Shown: positions 16,801 through 24,901, numbered from the stretch's first letter. The stretch is DNA of 64,000 bases from Solilutibacter tolerans (GCF_900155935.1 NZ_FTLW01000002.1:248001-312000); one strand, 5' to 3'. Translations and numbers: made by a program. Notes: generated by a model from the letters alone, not told the origin.

Positions 16801-19068
16801 GGTGTACGTCGTCGTGCCCGAGAAGCCAGGCGTCGGCGTGAACGTGATCGTGCCGTCCGCGTTCACCGTCGTCGTGCCGTTCGGCGAAGCCGTCGTCACC
16901 GTCACCGAGGTCGGATCCAGCGGGGCCCCCGTGCTGCTGTCATTCGCCAGCACGTTCGTGGTCACAGGCGCGTTCTGCGGTGTCACCGCGCTGTCGTTGT
17001 TCGCGACCGGCGCATCCTGCGGATAGTCCACCGTCACCGTCGCCACGTTCGAGACCAGGCCCGTCGTGTCGGCCACCGTGTAGCTGATCGGCGTCGGATC
17101 ACCGAAGAACGTCGACACCGGCGTGAACGTGATCGCACCCGTCGTCGGGTTCACCGACCACGTGCCCTCACCCGGCACCGTCAACGTCTTGCCATCGGCC
17201 GACAGCGTGCTGCCTGCCGGCGGATTCACCATCACCACCGTCGTCGGATCGAGGTTGTTGTTCGGATCCGTGTCGTTGCCGACCACATTCAACGTCGTCG
17301 CCGTACCCGGCGTGCCGTTGGTCGCGCTGTCGTTGTTCGCGACCGGCGCATCCTGCGGATAGTCCACCGTCACCGTCGCCACGTTCGAGACCAGGCCCGT
17401 CGTGTCGGCCACCGTGTAGCTGATCGGCGTCGGATCACCGAAGAACGTCGACACCGGCGTGAACGTGATCGCACCCGTCGTCGGGTTCACCGACCACGTG
17501 CCCTCACCCGGCACCGTCAACGTCTTGCCATCGGCCGACAGCGTGCTGCCTGCCGGCGGATTCACCATCACCACCGTCGTCGGATCGAGGTTGTTGTTCG
17601 GATCCGTGTCGTTGCCGACCACATTCAACGTCGTCGCCGTACCCGGCGTGCCGTTGGTCGCGCTGTCGTTGTTCGCGACCGGCGGGTTGACAAGCGGCGT
17701 CGTCGTCGGCGTGTTGTTGTTGGTCGCCGTACCCGAGGTATCGGTCACGTCTGCACCCGTCGGCGGCGTACCGCTCGCCACCGCCGTGTTGCTCGCCTGG
17801 CCGGCGTTCATGTCCGCCTGCGTGATCGTGTACACGTTGCCCGTACACGTCAGCGTCGCCGACGCACCCGGTGCCAGCGTCACCGCCGTACAGCTCAAGC
17901 TCGGCAGGTTCGGGTCGCTCGTGATCCGGACGTTGGTCAACGTCACGTTGCCCGTGTTGGTCACCACGAAGCTGTAGGTGATCGTGTCACCCGCGTCGGT
18001 CGCACTCGTGCTCGTGCCCAGCCCCGTCGTCGGCGCTGCCGCCGTCTTCACCAGCGCCACGCTCGGTGCCTGCGTCAGCGGCGTCGTCGTCGGCGTGTTG
18101 TTGTTGGTCGCCGTGCCCGAGGTATCGGTCACGTCTGCACCCGTCGGCGGCGTACCGCTCGCCACCGCCGTGTTGCTCGCCTGGCCGGCGTTCATGTCCG
18201 CCTGCGTGATCGTGTACACGTTGCCCGTACACGTCAGCGTCGCCGACGCACCCGGTGCCAGCGTCACCGCCGTACAGCTCAAGCTCGGCAGGTTCGGGTC
18301 GCTCGTGATCCGGACGTTGGTCAACGTCACGTTGCCCGTGTTGGTCACCACGAAGCTGTAGGTGATCGTGTCACCCGCGTCGGTCGCACTCGTGCTCGTG
18401 CCCAGCCCCGTCGTCGGCGCTGCCGCCGTCTTCACCAGCGCCACGCTCGGTGCCTGCGTCAGCGGCGTCGTCGTCGGCGCCGCGCACACCGGATCTGTGG
18501 TCTTGCAGACATTCGAACCCGTGACGGTAGCCGTGTTGGCTACACTCCCGGCATTAATATCCGCTTGAGTTAGGGTGTAACTACCCGTACAGATCAACGA
18601 CTTGCTAGCCGCGATATCGGTCGGCAACGTGACAGATACCGCATCAATGGTGCAGGAAAGAGTTGCGATCTTGGGATCAGATACAGAAATACCCGTCGCA
18701 GTACCATTGCCGGAATTTGCGACAGTGATCGTGTAATCAATACGGTCACCGACATTGGCCACGCCATTTGGCGCAACCACATTCATATTGACTACGCCGG
18801 ATTTGGTCTGAGTCAGCGTGGGTCGCAGAATCGCATCACTATCCGCAGACGAACAGGCCCCTGTAGCCGGTGTAAAAGTGCGCGGGCTGGTACAGCTTGC
18901 GCCGCTGTTGGTCACGCCGGCGGGAGGTGTGACGCTGGCGGTGTTGACGGCGTTCTGGGCGTACAGGGCCGGTGCTGCGCCCAACGCCAACATGCACACC
19001 ATAGCGGCGCGCATCCACTTAAAACCCGCGAAAGACTGCAAATTCACCAACCACCCCCAGTACGCCAC
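13819..19068 (-). CDS. giant DUF11/Ig-repeat surface protein with C-terminal OmpA-like modules (1749 aa)
   Basis: The GTG at 19068 gives a long N-terminus; an ATG at 19014 would give a cleaner signal peptide (MRAAMVCMLALGAAPALYAQ), so the start is uncertain. After the signal come tandem beta-sandwich repeats: two 128-residue units (~204-459), two 112-residue units (~470-694), two 96-residue units (~697-874), then diverged repeats (~875-1170). A classic DUF11 domain (VTKTATPRDVKVGDLVRYTL) follows, then an SdrD-B-like region with GDRDGDGWQDS. The end has two OmpA-like modules: a degenerate one (~1567-1660) and a canonical one (~1661-1749, VLFDTNRAEI ... LRRTQAVYEAI) that should bind peptidoglycan. 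It heads the four-gene operon. An adhesin or surface-fibre role is inferred. Confidence 0.78.
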   Translation of the reverse strand: MAYWGWLVNLQSFAGFKWMRAAMVCMLALGAAPALYAQNAVNTASVTPPAGVTNSGASCTSPRTFTPATGACSSADSDAILRPTLTQTKSGVVNMNVVAPNGVANVGDRIDYTITVANSGNGTATGISVSDPKIATLSCTIDAVSVTLPTDIAASKSLICTGSYTLTQADINAGSVANTATVTGSNVCKTTDPVCAAPTTTPLTQAPSVALVKTAAAPTTGLGTSTSATDAGDTITYSFVVTNTGNVTLTNVRITSDPNLPSLSCTAVTLAPGASATLTCTGNVYTITQADMNAGQASNTAVASGTPPTGADVTDTSGTATNNNTPTTTPLTQAPSVALVKTAAAPTTGLGTSTSATDAGDTITYSFVVTNTGNVTLTNVRITSDPNLPSLSCTAVTLAPGASATLTCTGNVYTITQADMNAGQASNTAVASGTPPTGADVTDTSGTATNNNTPTTTPLVNPPVANNDSATNGTPGTATTLNVVGNDTDPNNNLDPTTVVMVNPPAGSTLSADGKTLTVPGEGTWSVNPTTGAITFTPVSTFFGDPTPISYTVADTTGLVSNVATVTVDYPQDAPVANNDSATNGTPGTATTLNVVGNDTDPNNNLDPTTVVMVNPPAGSTLSADGKTLTVPGEGTWSVNPTTGAITFTPVSTFFGDPTPISYTVADTTGLVSNVATVTVDYPQDAPVANNDSAVTPQNAPVTTNVLANDSSTGAPLDPTSVTVTTASPNGTTTVNADGTITFTPTPGFSGTTTYTYQVCDTSTPTPVCDTAVVTVTVGANTLTVTDDAASTPQNTPVTTNVLANDSSTGAPLDPTSVTVTTASPNGTTTVNADGTITFTPTPGFSGTTTYTYQVCDTSTPTPVCDTAVVTVTVANAVLAATPDTMGPINGAVGNPNAGNVLTNDTINGQPMTVDTVNLSVTDPADPLTPGAPVPSIDVTTGNVVVPPGTPAGTYPITYQVCDKANPTHCATATATVIVGASVVDAVNDTASIPSTGGVAVPNVLVNDTLNGQPVTLEDVTLTQVSTTNPNVTLDPTTGAVNVAPGTPAGSYTLTYQICEVLNPTNCDTATVTVTVTMAPAVANPDQGSVTVVDGGVAVPNILVNDTLGGQTVTLGQVVITVTSPSSDDGVVLDPATGTVTVAPGTPEGSYQIGYQFCERANPTNCAFSRVVITVTGEVSSMRVTKTATPRDVKVGDLVRYTLVIENMGQNRVADATVIDTPPAGFSYVDGSLTVADADGAGRLVGKNPLSVDNIDIAIGGRATVVYIMRVGAGVRPGAHVNQAKMVDNGVDSSNVASAEVHVVGDPLMDDSLIIGTVFGDRDGDGWQDSAAASSLKVQGGFAPSAYVANSTTVDRGNGPQPEADASSPLLHGIALGDISARQSVADPKANHAIVIRQTLSSLDFTNDFVLTNAQGYTVRMNAAGETTVEKSGEAAKGLNAVQLEVERKVAQVAGGYQVDYIVRNAGIDERGIPGVRIASVEGLLIETDQFGRYHVAGIDGGPTERGRNFILKVDPATLPPGSVFTTDNPQVRRITPGLPVRFDFGIKLPEDEAIGGSREDVEMNLGEVLFEPGSAEVRDRYAPAIEEMARAADRNQGMEVIIAAQGDTELLAFDRAVAVRRALLDKVRPETQANLKVSLRTNPQDPSSTVVGLLDWPMLGTVLFDTNRAEIKPQFQPLIKKIAEYLMEIESKQVSLVGHADPRASDEYNMALGLRRTQAVYEAITSQMPAQVRDKVRVDYVQGKEGQP
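16447..16980 (-). repeat. two near-identical 288-bp tandem repeats
   Basis: Inside the giant repeat gene, copy one begins at 16447 and copy two at 16735 (offset 288 bp, 96 codons). Long stretches such as the 16497-16620 and 16785-16908 segments match base for base. Copy two is interrupted near 16980, where it runs into the 336-bp repeat block. The encoded unit is a cadherin/VCBS-like Ig domain ending in a YTYQVCDTSTPTPVCDTA strand. Confidence 0.9.
16988..17659 (-). repeat. two near-identical 336-bp tandem repeats
   Basis: Copies start at 16988 and 17324; the first bases of a third begin at 17660 before the sequence diverges. The period is 336 bp, or 112 codons. The unit encodes an Ig-like domain with DPNNNLDPTTVVMVNPPAGS and an FGDPTPISYTVAD strand. 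Identity is essentially complete at the nucleotide level, which implies recent duplication or gene conversion. Confidence 0.9.
17693..18460 (-). repeat. two near-identical 384-bp tandem repeats
   Basis: Copies are 17693-18076 and 18077-18460, offset 384 bp (128 codons), and the first bases of a third copy follow at 18461. I found only an isolated A/G difference (in the stretch after the copy starts). The unit encodes a DUF11-like domain with SVALVKTAAAPTTGLGTSTS at its head. Confidence 0.9.
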
Positions 19069-19098
19069 GACATGTGGCGACTACAAACGCCTGCCCAG

Positions 19099-19133
19099 AT
19101 TTTGCGCAAGCAAGTTGTGACACCCAACACAAT
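19099..19133 (-). promoter_or_regulatory. putative promoter of the surface operon with overlapping CRP/Clp-like site
   Basis: On the minus strand TTGGGT (19122-19127) and CAAAAT (19099-19104) are separated by exactly 17 nt. This predicts transcription start near 19092, about 24 nt before the GTG. Overlapping the -35 is TTGTG-N8-CACAA (19115-19132), a near match to the CRP/Clp half-sites TGTGA...TCACA with one mismatch in the second half. Its position over the -35 would suit repression. Confidence 0.45.
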
Positions 19134-19181
19134 TACCCGGTGGATAAAGTGATTATGCGTGCCATAGCCACTTGGCGTACT

Positions 19182-19197
19182 GCCCCAAATTTGGGGC
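19182..19197. promoter_or_regulatory. 16-bp perfect palindrome GCCCCAAATTTGGGGC
   Basis: A perfect palindrome in the 288-bp gap between the surface operon (minus) and the indolepyruvate oxidoreductase gene (plus). It is about 97 bp upstream of the predicted surface-operon start and 160 bp upstream of the oxidoreductase ATG. It has no T-run and no spacer, so a dimeric regulator site is more likely than a terminator. The rest of this gap holds only the promoter described for 19099-19133 and AT-rich sequence before 19357. Confidence 0.45.
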
Positions 19198-19356
19198 GCA
19201 TGGTATCAGATTTGTGACAGAAGTCGCCTATTCATTCTGGGAGGCGCTTGTTTGCACACAAGGGCGCAACACCCTTGAATACGCAACTCACTCGTGAATG
19301 GATGCAGGCACTAAAATATCAGCAGGCTAAGTCCGGCCTGCCAAATATTCAGCTAC

Positions 19357-22300
19357 ATGACCAGCACCGCCGAACTCTCCTCTCCTGCCTCGGCTCAGGG
19401 CGGCCTGACCCATGGCATCCAGGATCACGACTACACGCTCGACGACAAGTACGGCCGCACCGAGGGCCGGATCTACCTGTCCGGGGTCCAGGCCTTGGTG
19501 CGCCTGCCGATGATGCAGCACCTGCGCGATGTCGCGGCCGGGCTGAACACGGCCGGTTTCATCTCCGGCTATCGCGGCTCACCGCTGGGCGGCTTCGATC
19601 TGGAACTTTGGCGGGCGAAGAAGCATCTTGAGCGAAATTCGGTGAAGTTTAGCCCAGGTTTGAACGAGGATCTCGGCGCGACCATGGTCTGGGGCACCCA
19701 GCAGACCAACCTCTTTCCGGGCGCGAAGGTCGATGGCGTATTCGGCATGTGGTACGGCAAGGGCCCGGGCGTGGACCGCTGCGGCGATGTGTTCAAGCAC
19801 GCCAATGCGGCCGGCACCTCCCGCCATGGCGGCGTGTTGGCCCTGGCCGCGGACGACCACAACTGCCGCAGTTCGACCCTCCCGCACGGCTCGGAGCACG
19901 AATTCGTCAGTGCGATGATGCCGGTGCTGAATCCGGCCGGGGTGCAGGACATCCTCGAAATGGGCCTCTTGGGCTTTGCGATGTCGCGTTACACCGGCCG
20001 CTGGGTGGGCTTCAAGACCATCGCCGAGACGGTGGAGTCCTCCGCGTCGGTGGACGTGAACCCCTTCGCGCAAGCGATCCTCCTGCCAGGCGACGACGAC
20101 TTCGAGATGCCGGTCGGTGACCTCAACATCCGTTGGCCGGACCCGCCGCTGGACCAGGAAATGCGCCTGCACCGGTACGCGGTGAAAGCCGCGCAGGCCT
20201 TTGCCCGCGTGAACAAGATCGACCGCACGGTGATCGACTCGGGCCATGCGCGCCTTGGCATCGTCACCACAGGCAAGTCCTACCTCGACGTGCTGCAAGC
20301 GCTGGAGTACTTGGGTCTGGATGAGGCGGCCTGCCGGGAGATCGGCATCCGCGTCTACAAGGTCGGCATGACCTGGCCGCTGGAGCCGGTCGGCATCCGC
20401 GCCTTCGCCCGCGGCCTGCAGGACATCCTGGTGGTCGAAGAGAAGCACAGCTTCATCGAAAGCCAGATCAAGGAGCTGTTCTACAACTTCGAGGGTGACC
20501 GTCCGTCGATCGTCGGCAAATACGATGAGAGCGGCGAGTGGATTCTGCCGTCCACCGGCGAGTTGACCCCGGCGCGCATCGCCGGCGTGATCGCCAAGCG
20601 CATCCAGCGCTTCCATGATTCCGAACACATCCGCGACGTGCTGCGCTGGATGGCCTCGAAGGAAGGCGAGCTGGCGCTACCGCGGGCCAACTTCCCGCGT
20701 GTGCCGCATTACTGCTCGGGCTGCCCGCACAACACCAGCACCAAAGTGCCGGAAGGCAGCCGCGCCTTGGCCGGCATCGGTTGCCATTACATGGTGACGT
20801 GGATGAACCGCGACACCGACACCTTTACCCACATGGGCGGCGAAGGCGTGACCTGGGCCGGCCAGGCGGCCTTCACCGAGACCGAGCACGTGTTCCAGAA
20901 CCTCGGCGATGGCACCTATTTCCACAGCGGTTCGCTGGCGATTCGCCAGTCGATCGCGGCGGGTGTCAACATCACCTACAAGATTCTTTATAACGATGCG
21001 GTGGCGATGACCGGTGGCCAGCCGGTGGACGGCACGCTGACTGTGCCGCAGATCGCGCAGCAGGTCTTGAGCGAAGGCGTGCACACCATCGTGCTGCTCA
21101 GTGACGACATCACCAAGTGGACGCGCCAGCGCTACCTCTTCCCGAAAGAAGTGGAATTCCATGACCGCAAGGACCTCGACGACGTGCAGCGCCGCCTGCG
21201 CAACGTAAAGGGCGTCAGCGTGCTGATCTACGACCAGACCTGCGCCACCGAGAAGCGCCGCCGTCGCAAGCGCGGCAAGATGGTCGATCCGCAGAAGCGC
21301 GTGCTCATCAACACGCTGGTCTGCGAAGGCTGCGGCGATTGCGGCAAGAAATCGTTCTGCGTCAGCGTGCTGCCGAAGGACACCGAGTTCGGCCGCAAGC
21401 GCGAGATCGACCAGAGCAACTGCAACAAGGATTTCTCCTGCGTCGAAGGCTTCTGCCCGAGCTTTGTCACTGTGCACGGCGGCAAGCCACGCAAGGGCAA
21501 GAAAATCAGCGCCGCCGAGCGGTTGGAAAACCTGCCGGCACCGACGTTTGCGAGTGATCTGTCGAAACCCTGGAACATCTTGATCACCGGCGTCGGCGGC
21601 ACGGGCGTGGTCACCATCGGCGCGCTGATTGGCATGGCCGGCCACTTGGAAGCGAAGGGCTCCACGGTGCTCGACCAGACCGGCCTCGCGCAGAAGGGCG
21701 GTGCGGTCACGACCCACATCCGAATCGCCAAGTCTCCCGACGACATCCACGCCGTGCGCATCGCCGCGGGTGAGGCGGACCTGGTGCTCGGCTGCGACAT
21801 GGTGGTGGTGAACGATTACTGGGTGCTGTCAAAGATCCGCCCCGAGCGCAGCACCGTGGTGATGAACACCTACGAAGCGATGCCCGGCACGTTCACCACG
21901 CGCCCCGACATGCAGTTCCCGGCCGCCGACATCGTCGCTGCCGTGCGCACGGCGCTGGAAGGTCGCGATCCGCTGCAAGTGGACGCGACCCAGCTCGCCA
22001 CCGCACTGATGGGCGATGCGATTGCCGCCAACCTCTTCATGCTCGGCTATGCCTGGCAGCAAGGCTTGGTGCCGCTGTCGTTTGAATCGCTGATGCGCGC
22101 GATCGAGCTCAACGGCGCCGCGGTGCCGATGAACAAGACCGCGTTCGCCTGGGGCCGTTTGGCGGCCGTCGATATGCCAGCGGTGATCGAGGCCGCCGGC
22201 ATCGTGCGCAATGCACCGACGGCGGCGGAATCGCGTGCGCATGAGCTGCCGCTGCTCGGCGCCACGCCAAACGATGCCGGCGAATCGGGGCTGACGCCGT

Positions 22301-23055
22301 TCTCTGCTGACCTGCGCGATGAAGACGAGCTGCGTCATGTACCCGCACACGGCGGCGAAGTCGCCTTCCTGCCGCTGGACGATGCGCGCCTGTCACGTTC
22401 GCTGGACGAGGTGATCGCGCGTCGCGTCGACTTCCTCACCGCGTATCAGGATGCCGCTTACGCCAAGCGTTACAGCGACTTCGTCGGCAAGGTGCGTGCG
22501 GCAGAAGAGCAGCGCGCCCCGGGCTCGACCGACCTGTCCGAAGCCGTCTCCCGCTACTTCTTCAAGCTGATGGCGTACAAGGACGAATACGAAGTCGCCC
22601 GCCTGTATTCCGCGCCGGAGTTCAAGCGCCGCCTTGAGCAGCAGTTCGAAGGCGATTACAAGATTCACCTGCACCTCGCGCCGCCGCTCTTGGCCAAGCG
22701 CAATGCCAAGGGTGAACTGATGAAGCGCGAATACGGCCCGTGGATGCTGAAGGCCTTCGGCATGCTGGCGAAGTTCAAGGGCCTGCGTGGCGGCACGTTC
22801 GACGTCTTCGGCTATACCGCCGAACGCCGGATGGAGCGCCAGTTGATCGGCGATTACGAAGCCACCGTCGGCGGTCTGCTGGGTTCGCTTGATGCGGGCA
22901 ACGTCGGGCTGGCGGCGGAAATCGCCAGCATCCCCGAGCACATCCGCGGCTTTGGCCACGTCAAGGAAGCGCACTTCGAGAAAGCCAAGGCGCGCGAGGC
23001 GGAATTGCTGAAAGAGTGGGCCAATCCGCTGCGGGTGGTGATGCAGGCCGCTTGA
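19357..23055 (+). CDS. fused indolepyruvate ferredoxin oxidoreductase (IorA-IorB type)
   Basis: 1232 residues, the single-chain form common in proteobacteria. The N-terminal two thirds is IorA-like, with the pyrimidine-binding region near YRGSPLGGFD and the TPP-binding part at GIGCHYMVTWMN and DGTYFHSGSLAIRQS. A [4Fe-4S] segment follows, CEGCGDCGKKSFC and further cysteines at SNCNKDFSCVEGFC. The C-terminal IorB-like gamma domain begins at ITGVGGTGVVTIGALIGMAG. The enzyme converts aryl-2-oxo acids (indolepyruvate, phenylpyruvate) to aryl-acetyl-CoA, reducing an acceptor, in aromatic amino-acid breakdown. The ATG is at 19357. A TAAAAT (19315 region) may be its -10. Confidence 0.92.
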   Translation: MTSTAELSSPASAQGGLTHGIQDHDYTLDDKYGRTEGRIYLSGVQALVRLPMMQHLRDVAAGLNTAGFISGYRGSPLGGFDLELWRAKKHLERNSVKFSPGLNEDLGATMVWGTQQTNLFPGAKVDGVFGMWYGKGPGVDRCGDVFKHANAAGTSRHGGVLALAADDHNCRSSTLPHGSEHEFVSAMMPVLNPAGVQDILEMGLLGFAMSRYTGRWVGFKTIAETVESSASVDVNPFAQAILLPGDDDFEMPVGDLNIRWPDPPLDQEMRLHRYAVKAAQAFARVNKIDRTVIDSGHARLGIVTTGKSYLDVLQALEYLGLDEAACREIGIRVYKVGMTWPLEPVGIRAFARGLQDILVVEEKHSFIESQIKELFYNFEGDRPSIVGKYDESGEWILPSTGELTPARIAGVIAKRIQRFHDSEHIRDVLRWMASKEGELALPRANFPRVPHYCSGCPHNTSTKVPEGSRALAGIGCHYMVTWMNRDTDTFTHMGGEGVTWAGQAAFTETEHVFQNLGDGTYFHSGSLAIRQSIAAGVNITYKILYNDAVAMTGGQPVDGTLTVPQIAQQVLSEGVHTIVLLSDDITKWTRQRYLFPKEVEFHDRKDLDDVQRRLRNVKGVSVLIYDQTCATEKRRRRKRGKMVDPQKRVLINTLVCEGCGDCGKKSFCVSVLPKDTEFGRKREIDQSNCNKDFSCVEGFCPSFVTVHGGKPRKGKKISAAERLENLPAPTFASDLSKPWNILITGVGGTGVVTIGALIGMAGHLEAKGSTVLDQTGLAQKGGAVTTHIRIAKSPDDIHAVRIAAGEADLVLGCDMVVVNDYWVLSKIRPERSTVVMNTYEAMPGTFTTRPDMQFPAADIVAAVRTALEGRDPLQVDATQLATALMGDAIAANLFMLGYAWQQGLVPLSFESLMRAIELNGAAVPMNKTAFAWGRLAAVDMPAVIEAAGIVRNAPTAAESRAHELPLLGATPNDAGESGLTPFSADLRDEDELRHVPAHGGEVAFLPLDDARLSRSLDEVIARRVDFLTAYQDAAYAKRYSDFVGKVRAAEEQRAPGSTDLSEAVSRYFFKLMAYKDEYEVARLYSAPEFKRRLEQQFEGDYKIHLHLAPPLLAKRNAKGELMKREYGPWMLKAFGMLAKFKGLRGGTFDVFGYTAERRMERQLIGDYEATVGGLLGSLDAGNVGLAAEIASIPEHIRGFGHVKEAHFEKAKAREAELLKEWANPLRVVMQAA

Positions 23056-23140
23056 GTCGTAGGATGGGCATGACGATGCGGTGGCCCCGCATCGTCGCGC
23101 AAGACAGGGGGTTGCGCGCCCAGGCCGCGGGAGACCGCCG

Positions 23141-24028
23141 ATGCCCCTCAAGCGCATCTACGACAACTGGCAACAACTCTATGCTGCCAGCGGACCACCT
23201 CGCAGCGTGGAGCGCCGGCGCTGGCGCGAATACCTGCGCACCCGCCCGCTGATCGCCTACTGGGGCGACTCGTGGTTCAGCACGCCGCTGTACAAGAACC
23301 TCTACTGGAACAGCTTTGCCCGAATCGAAGGGATGTCGATACGGCTGGGCGGCCCGGGGCTCAGCGCGGCGGAGATGTGCACGCCCTCGCGCTGCGCCGA
23401 CAACGCCGCGCGTTTCGCCGTCCGCGACTTTGATCTCTTGTGCGTCAGCATCGGTGGCAATGATTGTCTGGGCGCAAACCTGCAACGCGTATTCGCAAGT
23501 AGCGGGCGCATGGATGCCGAGCGCGCATTCCGACGCGTGGTCGATGACGGCATATTCGAGCGCCTGCGCGGTCGATACACAACGCTACTCACCCCGATGC
23601 AGCAGATTGGTCGGCAGTTTCGCGTCGTCGGCCACACCTATGTGCCATTGCATGTGGATGCGATCGGCGAGCGGGGACAGGTCGATATCAAATCTCTGGG
23701 GCTGATCGCGCCTTTCATCGGTGCGGTGGGCCCGTGGTTGTGGCCGACGATGCGCCCGGTGCTAGGCAGCAAGGCCGAGGCCGCTCGCTTCGCACGTTTA
23801 TTGTTGGTCGATGGCTTCCGCGATCAGGTGCTGGTACCCAGCCGCGAGGATTTCCGCGGACTGTTTACCTTCGCGGATTTTTCATCGCTCGACGCAAGCC
23901 TGGGCCGCGATTTCTGGTTCGATGAAATCCATCCGACCGAGGCCGGCTTCGCCACCCTATCGCTTGGTTTCAACGCTATGATCCAAGCCGCGCTGCCCGC
24001 ACCCAAGCAGGCCGCCGTGTTCGCTTGA
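23141..24028 (+). CDS. SGNH/GDSL-type hydrolase
   Basis: 295 residues without a signal peptide. Block I YWGDSWFS contains the nucleophile Ser44, block III is SIGGNDCLG, and block V DEIHPTEAGF supplies the Asp-His pair. These four blocks define the SGNH fold (esterases, lipases, carbohydrate acetyl-esterases); the substrate is not evident. The ATG at 23141 is preceded by GGGAG; an upstream in-frame start at 23081 would overlap the oxidoreductase tail region and is less likely. The stop TGA opens a 19-nt sequence that recurs after the rhomboid gene. Confidence 0.8.
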   Translation: MPLKRIYDNWQQLYAASGPPRSVERRRWREYLRTRPLIAYWGDSWFSTPLYKNLYWNSFARIEGMSIRLGGPGLSAAEMCTPSRCADNAARFAVRDFDLLCVSIGGNDCLGANLQRVFASSGRMDAERAFRRVVDDGIFERLRGRYTTLLTPMQQIGRQFRVVGHTYVPLHVDAIGERGQVDIKSLGLIAPFIGAVGPWLWPTMRPVLGSKAEAARFARLLLVDGFRDQVLVPSREDFRGLFTFADFSSLDASLGRDFWFDEIHPTEAGFATLSLGFNAMIQAALPAPKQAAVFA

Positions 24029-24044
24029 ACGAAGCGACATCGAC
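24026..24044 (+). repeat. 19-bp exact repeat, copy 1 (TGAACGAAGCGACATCGAC)
   Basis: Begins exactly at the stop codon of the SGNH hydrolase gene. The identical 19 bases occur at 53034-53052, also beginning exactly at a stop codon (rhomboid gene). The flanks are unrelated. Confidence 0.85.
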
Positions 24045-24073
24045 CCAAACAAAACGGCCCGCATGCGGGCCGT
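24045..24073 (-). terminator. Rho-independent terminator of the L,D-transpeptidase gene
   Basis: The 20-bp palindrome ACGGCCCGCATGCGGGCCGT (24054-24073) is followed on the minus strand by TTTGTTTGGG. It lies 25 bp past the stop of the minus-strand gene at 24098. On the plus strand the tail is only GATTCTTTAC, so termination for the SGNH gene would be weaker. Confidence 0.8.
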
Positions 24074-24097
24074 GATTCTTTACGCAACGCGAGAAAA

Positions 24098-24901
24098 TCA
24101 GGGCACCGCGGTCGCCATCACCGGCAAGCTGCCATTGCGCACCGCGCGGGCGGAGGCCAGCACCTGGCGTGCACTCTTGCCGCGACAACCGAACTGGCGC
24201 GAGCGCTCCAGCCACGGCGCATCATCGGCGTAGGAGAACACCAGCTGGTCGCCCTTCAAACTGTCGATCACCTGGCGCGCGATGCCTTCGCGCAAGGCCG
24301 GGCAGCCTTGGCTGCGACCGAGGCGTCCTTGGCGCTGGATCAAATCCGGATTCGCGTACCACGCACCGTGCATGACGATCGCACGCATGCGCGCGTTGTC
24401 GTTGAAGCCGGCATCCAGCCCATCCATGCGCATCGAGTAGCCGTTGCTGCCATAGTAGGTTTCGGCGGTGCGATAAAGGCCCAGGCTGGTCGCAAAGCTG
24501 CCTTCCACATTAGAGAAACGGGTGGCGTAGTTGTCACCGCTGCCCTGGCCGTGACTGACGTATTCGTTGAACATCAGGCGTTCGTTGGCCAGGTCAAACA
24601 CCCACAGGCGCTTGTCGGTGGACGGGCGGGAATAATCGATGACGGCAAGACGCGTCTCGGGCGCGACCTCCCCCGAAGCGACCGCGCAGGCACGCGCTTC
24701 CACCGCCAAGGCGAGCACGCCCGGGTCGGCGGTCGGGGCGAGGCGCTGCAATTTCGCCAGCAGCGCCTGGTCCGGATCTACCTGCACCGGCGCGGCTTGC
24801 ACAGGTTTAGGGATGGCGGCCGTTTCGCGCTGCGGGGTGCTGGAGCAACTGGCCAGGGTGGAGGCAGTCAGCGCGATGAAGACGGCGTGAAGTCTTTTCA
24901 T
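24098..24901 (-). CDS. L,D-transpeptidase catalytic-domain lipoprotein (YkuD_2/ErfK-like)
   Basis: 267 residues. The lipobox is LASCS (Cys19), so the protein is a lipoprotein. The catalytic region has H178 in IVMHGAWY and the nucleophile C200 in RSQGCPAL, matching the murein L,D-transpeptidase catalytic-domain family rather than classic YkuD. A linker of about 30 residues rich in Pro, Ala and Gln separates anchor and domain. It should act on meso-DAP in periplasmic peptidoglycan (3-3 crosslinks or lipoprotein attachment). It is monocistronic, with a strong terminator downstream. The next gene on the same strand is a second, unrelated-looking L,D-transpeptidase. Confidence 0.85.
   Translation of the reverse strand: MKRLHAVFIALTASTLASCSSTPQRETAAIPKPVQAAPVQVDPDQALLAKLQRLAPTADPGVLALAVEARACAVASGEVAPETRLAVIDYSRPSTDKRLWVFDLANERLMFNEYVSHGQGSGDNYATRFSNVEGSFATSLGLYRTAETYYGSNGYSMRMDGLDAGFNDNARMRAIVMHGAWYANPDLIQRQGRLGRSQGCPALREGIARQVIDSLKGDQLVFSYADDAPWLERSRQFGCRGKSARQVLASARAVRNGSLPVMATAVP

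Noticed and set aside
16447-18460. CRISPR array in the repeat block
   Set aside because: The repeats are 288-384 bp, contiguous without unique spacers, and in frame within one coding sequence.
14893-18573. A 1226-codon open frame on the plus strand opposite the giant repeat gene
   Set aside because: It is almost entirely Arg and His because it reads the complement of a Thr/Val/Asn-rich repeat gene with strong third-base bias. It has no domain, and the minus-strand product has a signal peptide and recognised folds.
19248-19631. Alternative small plus-strand gene overlapping the oxidoreductase start
   Set aside because: Most of it is an out-of-frame reading of the oxidoreductase N-terminus and it has no domain.
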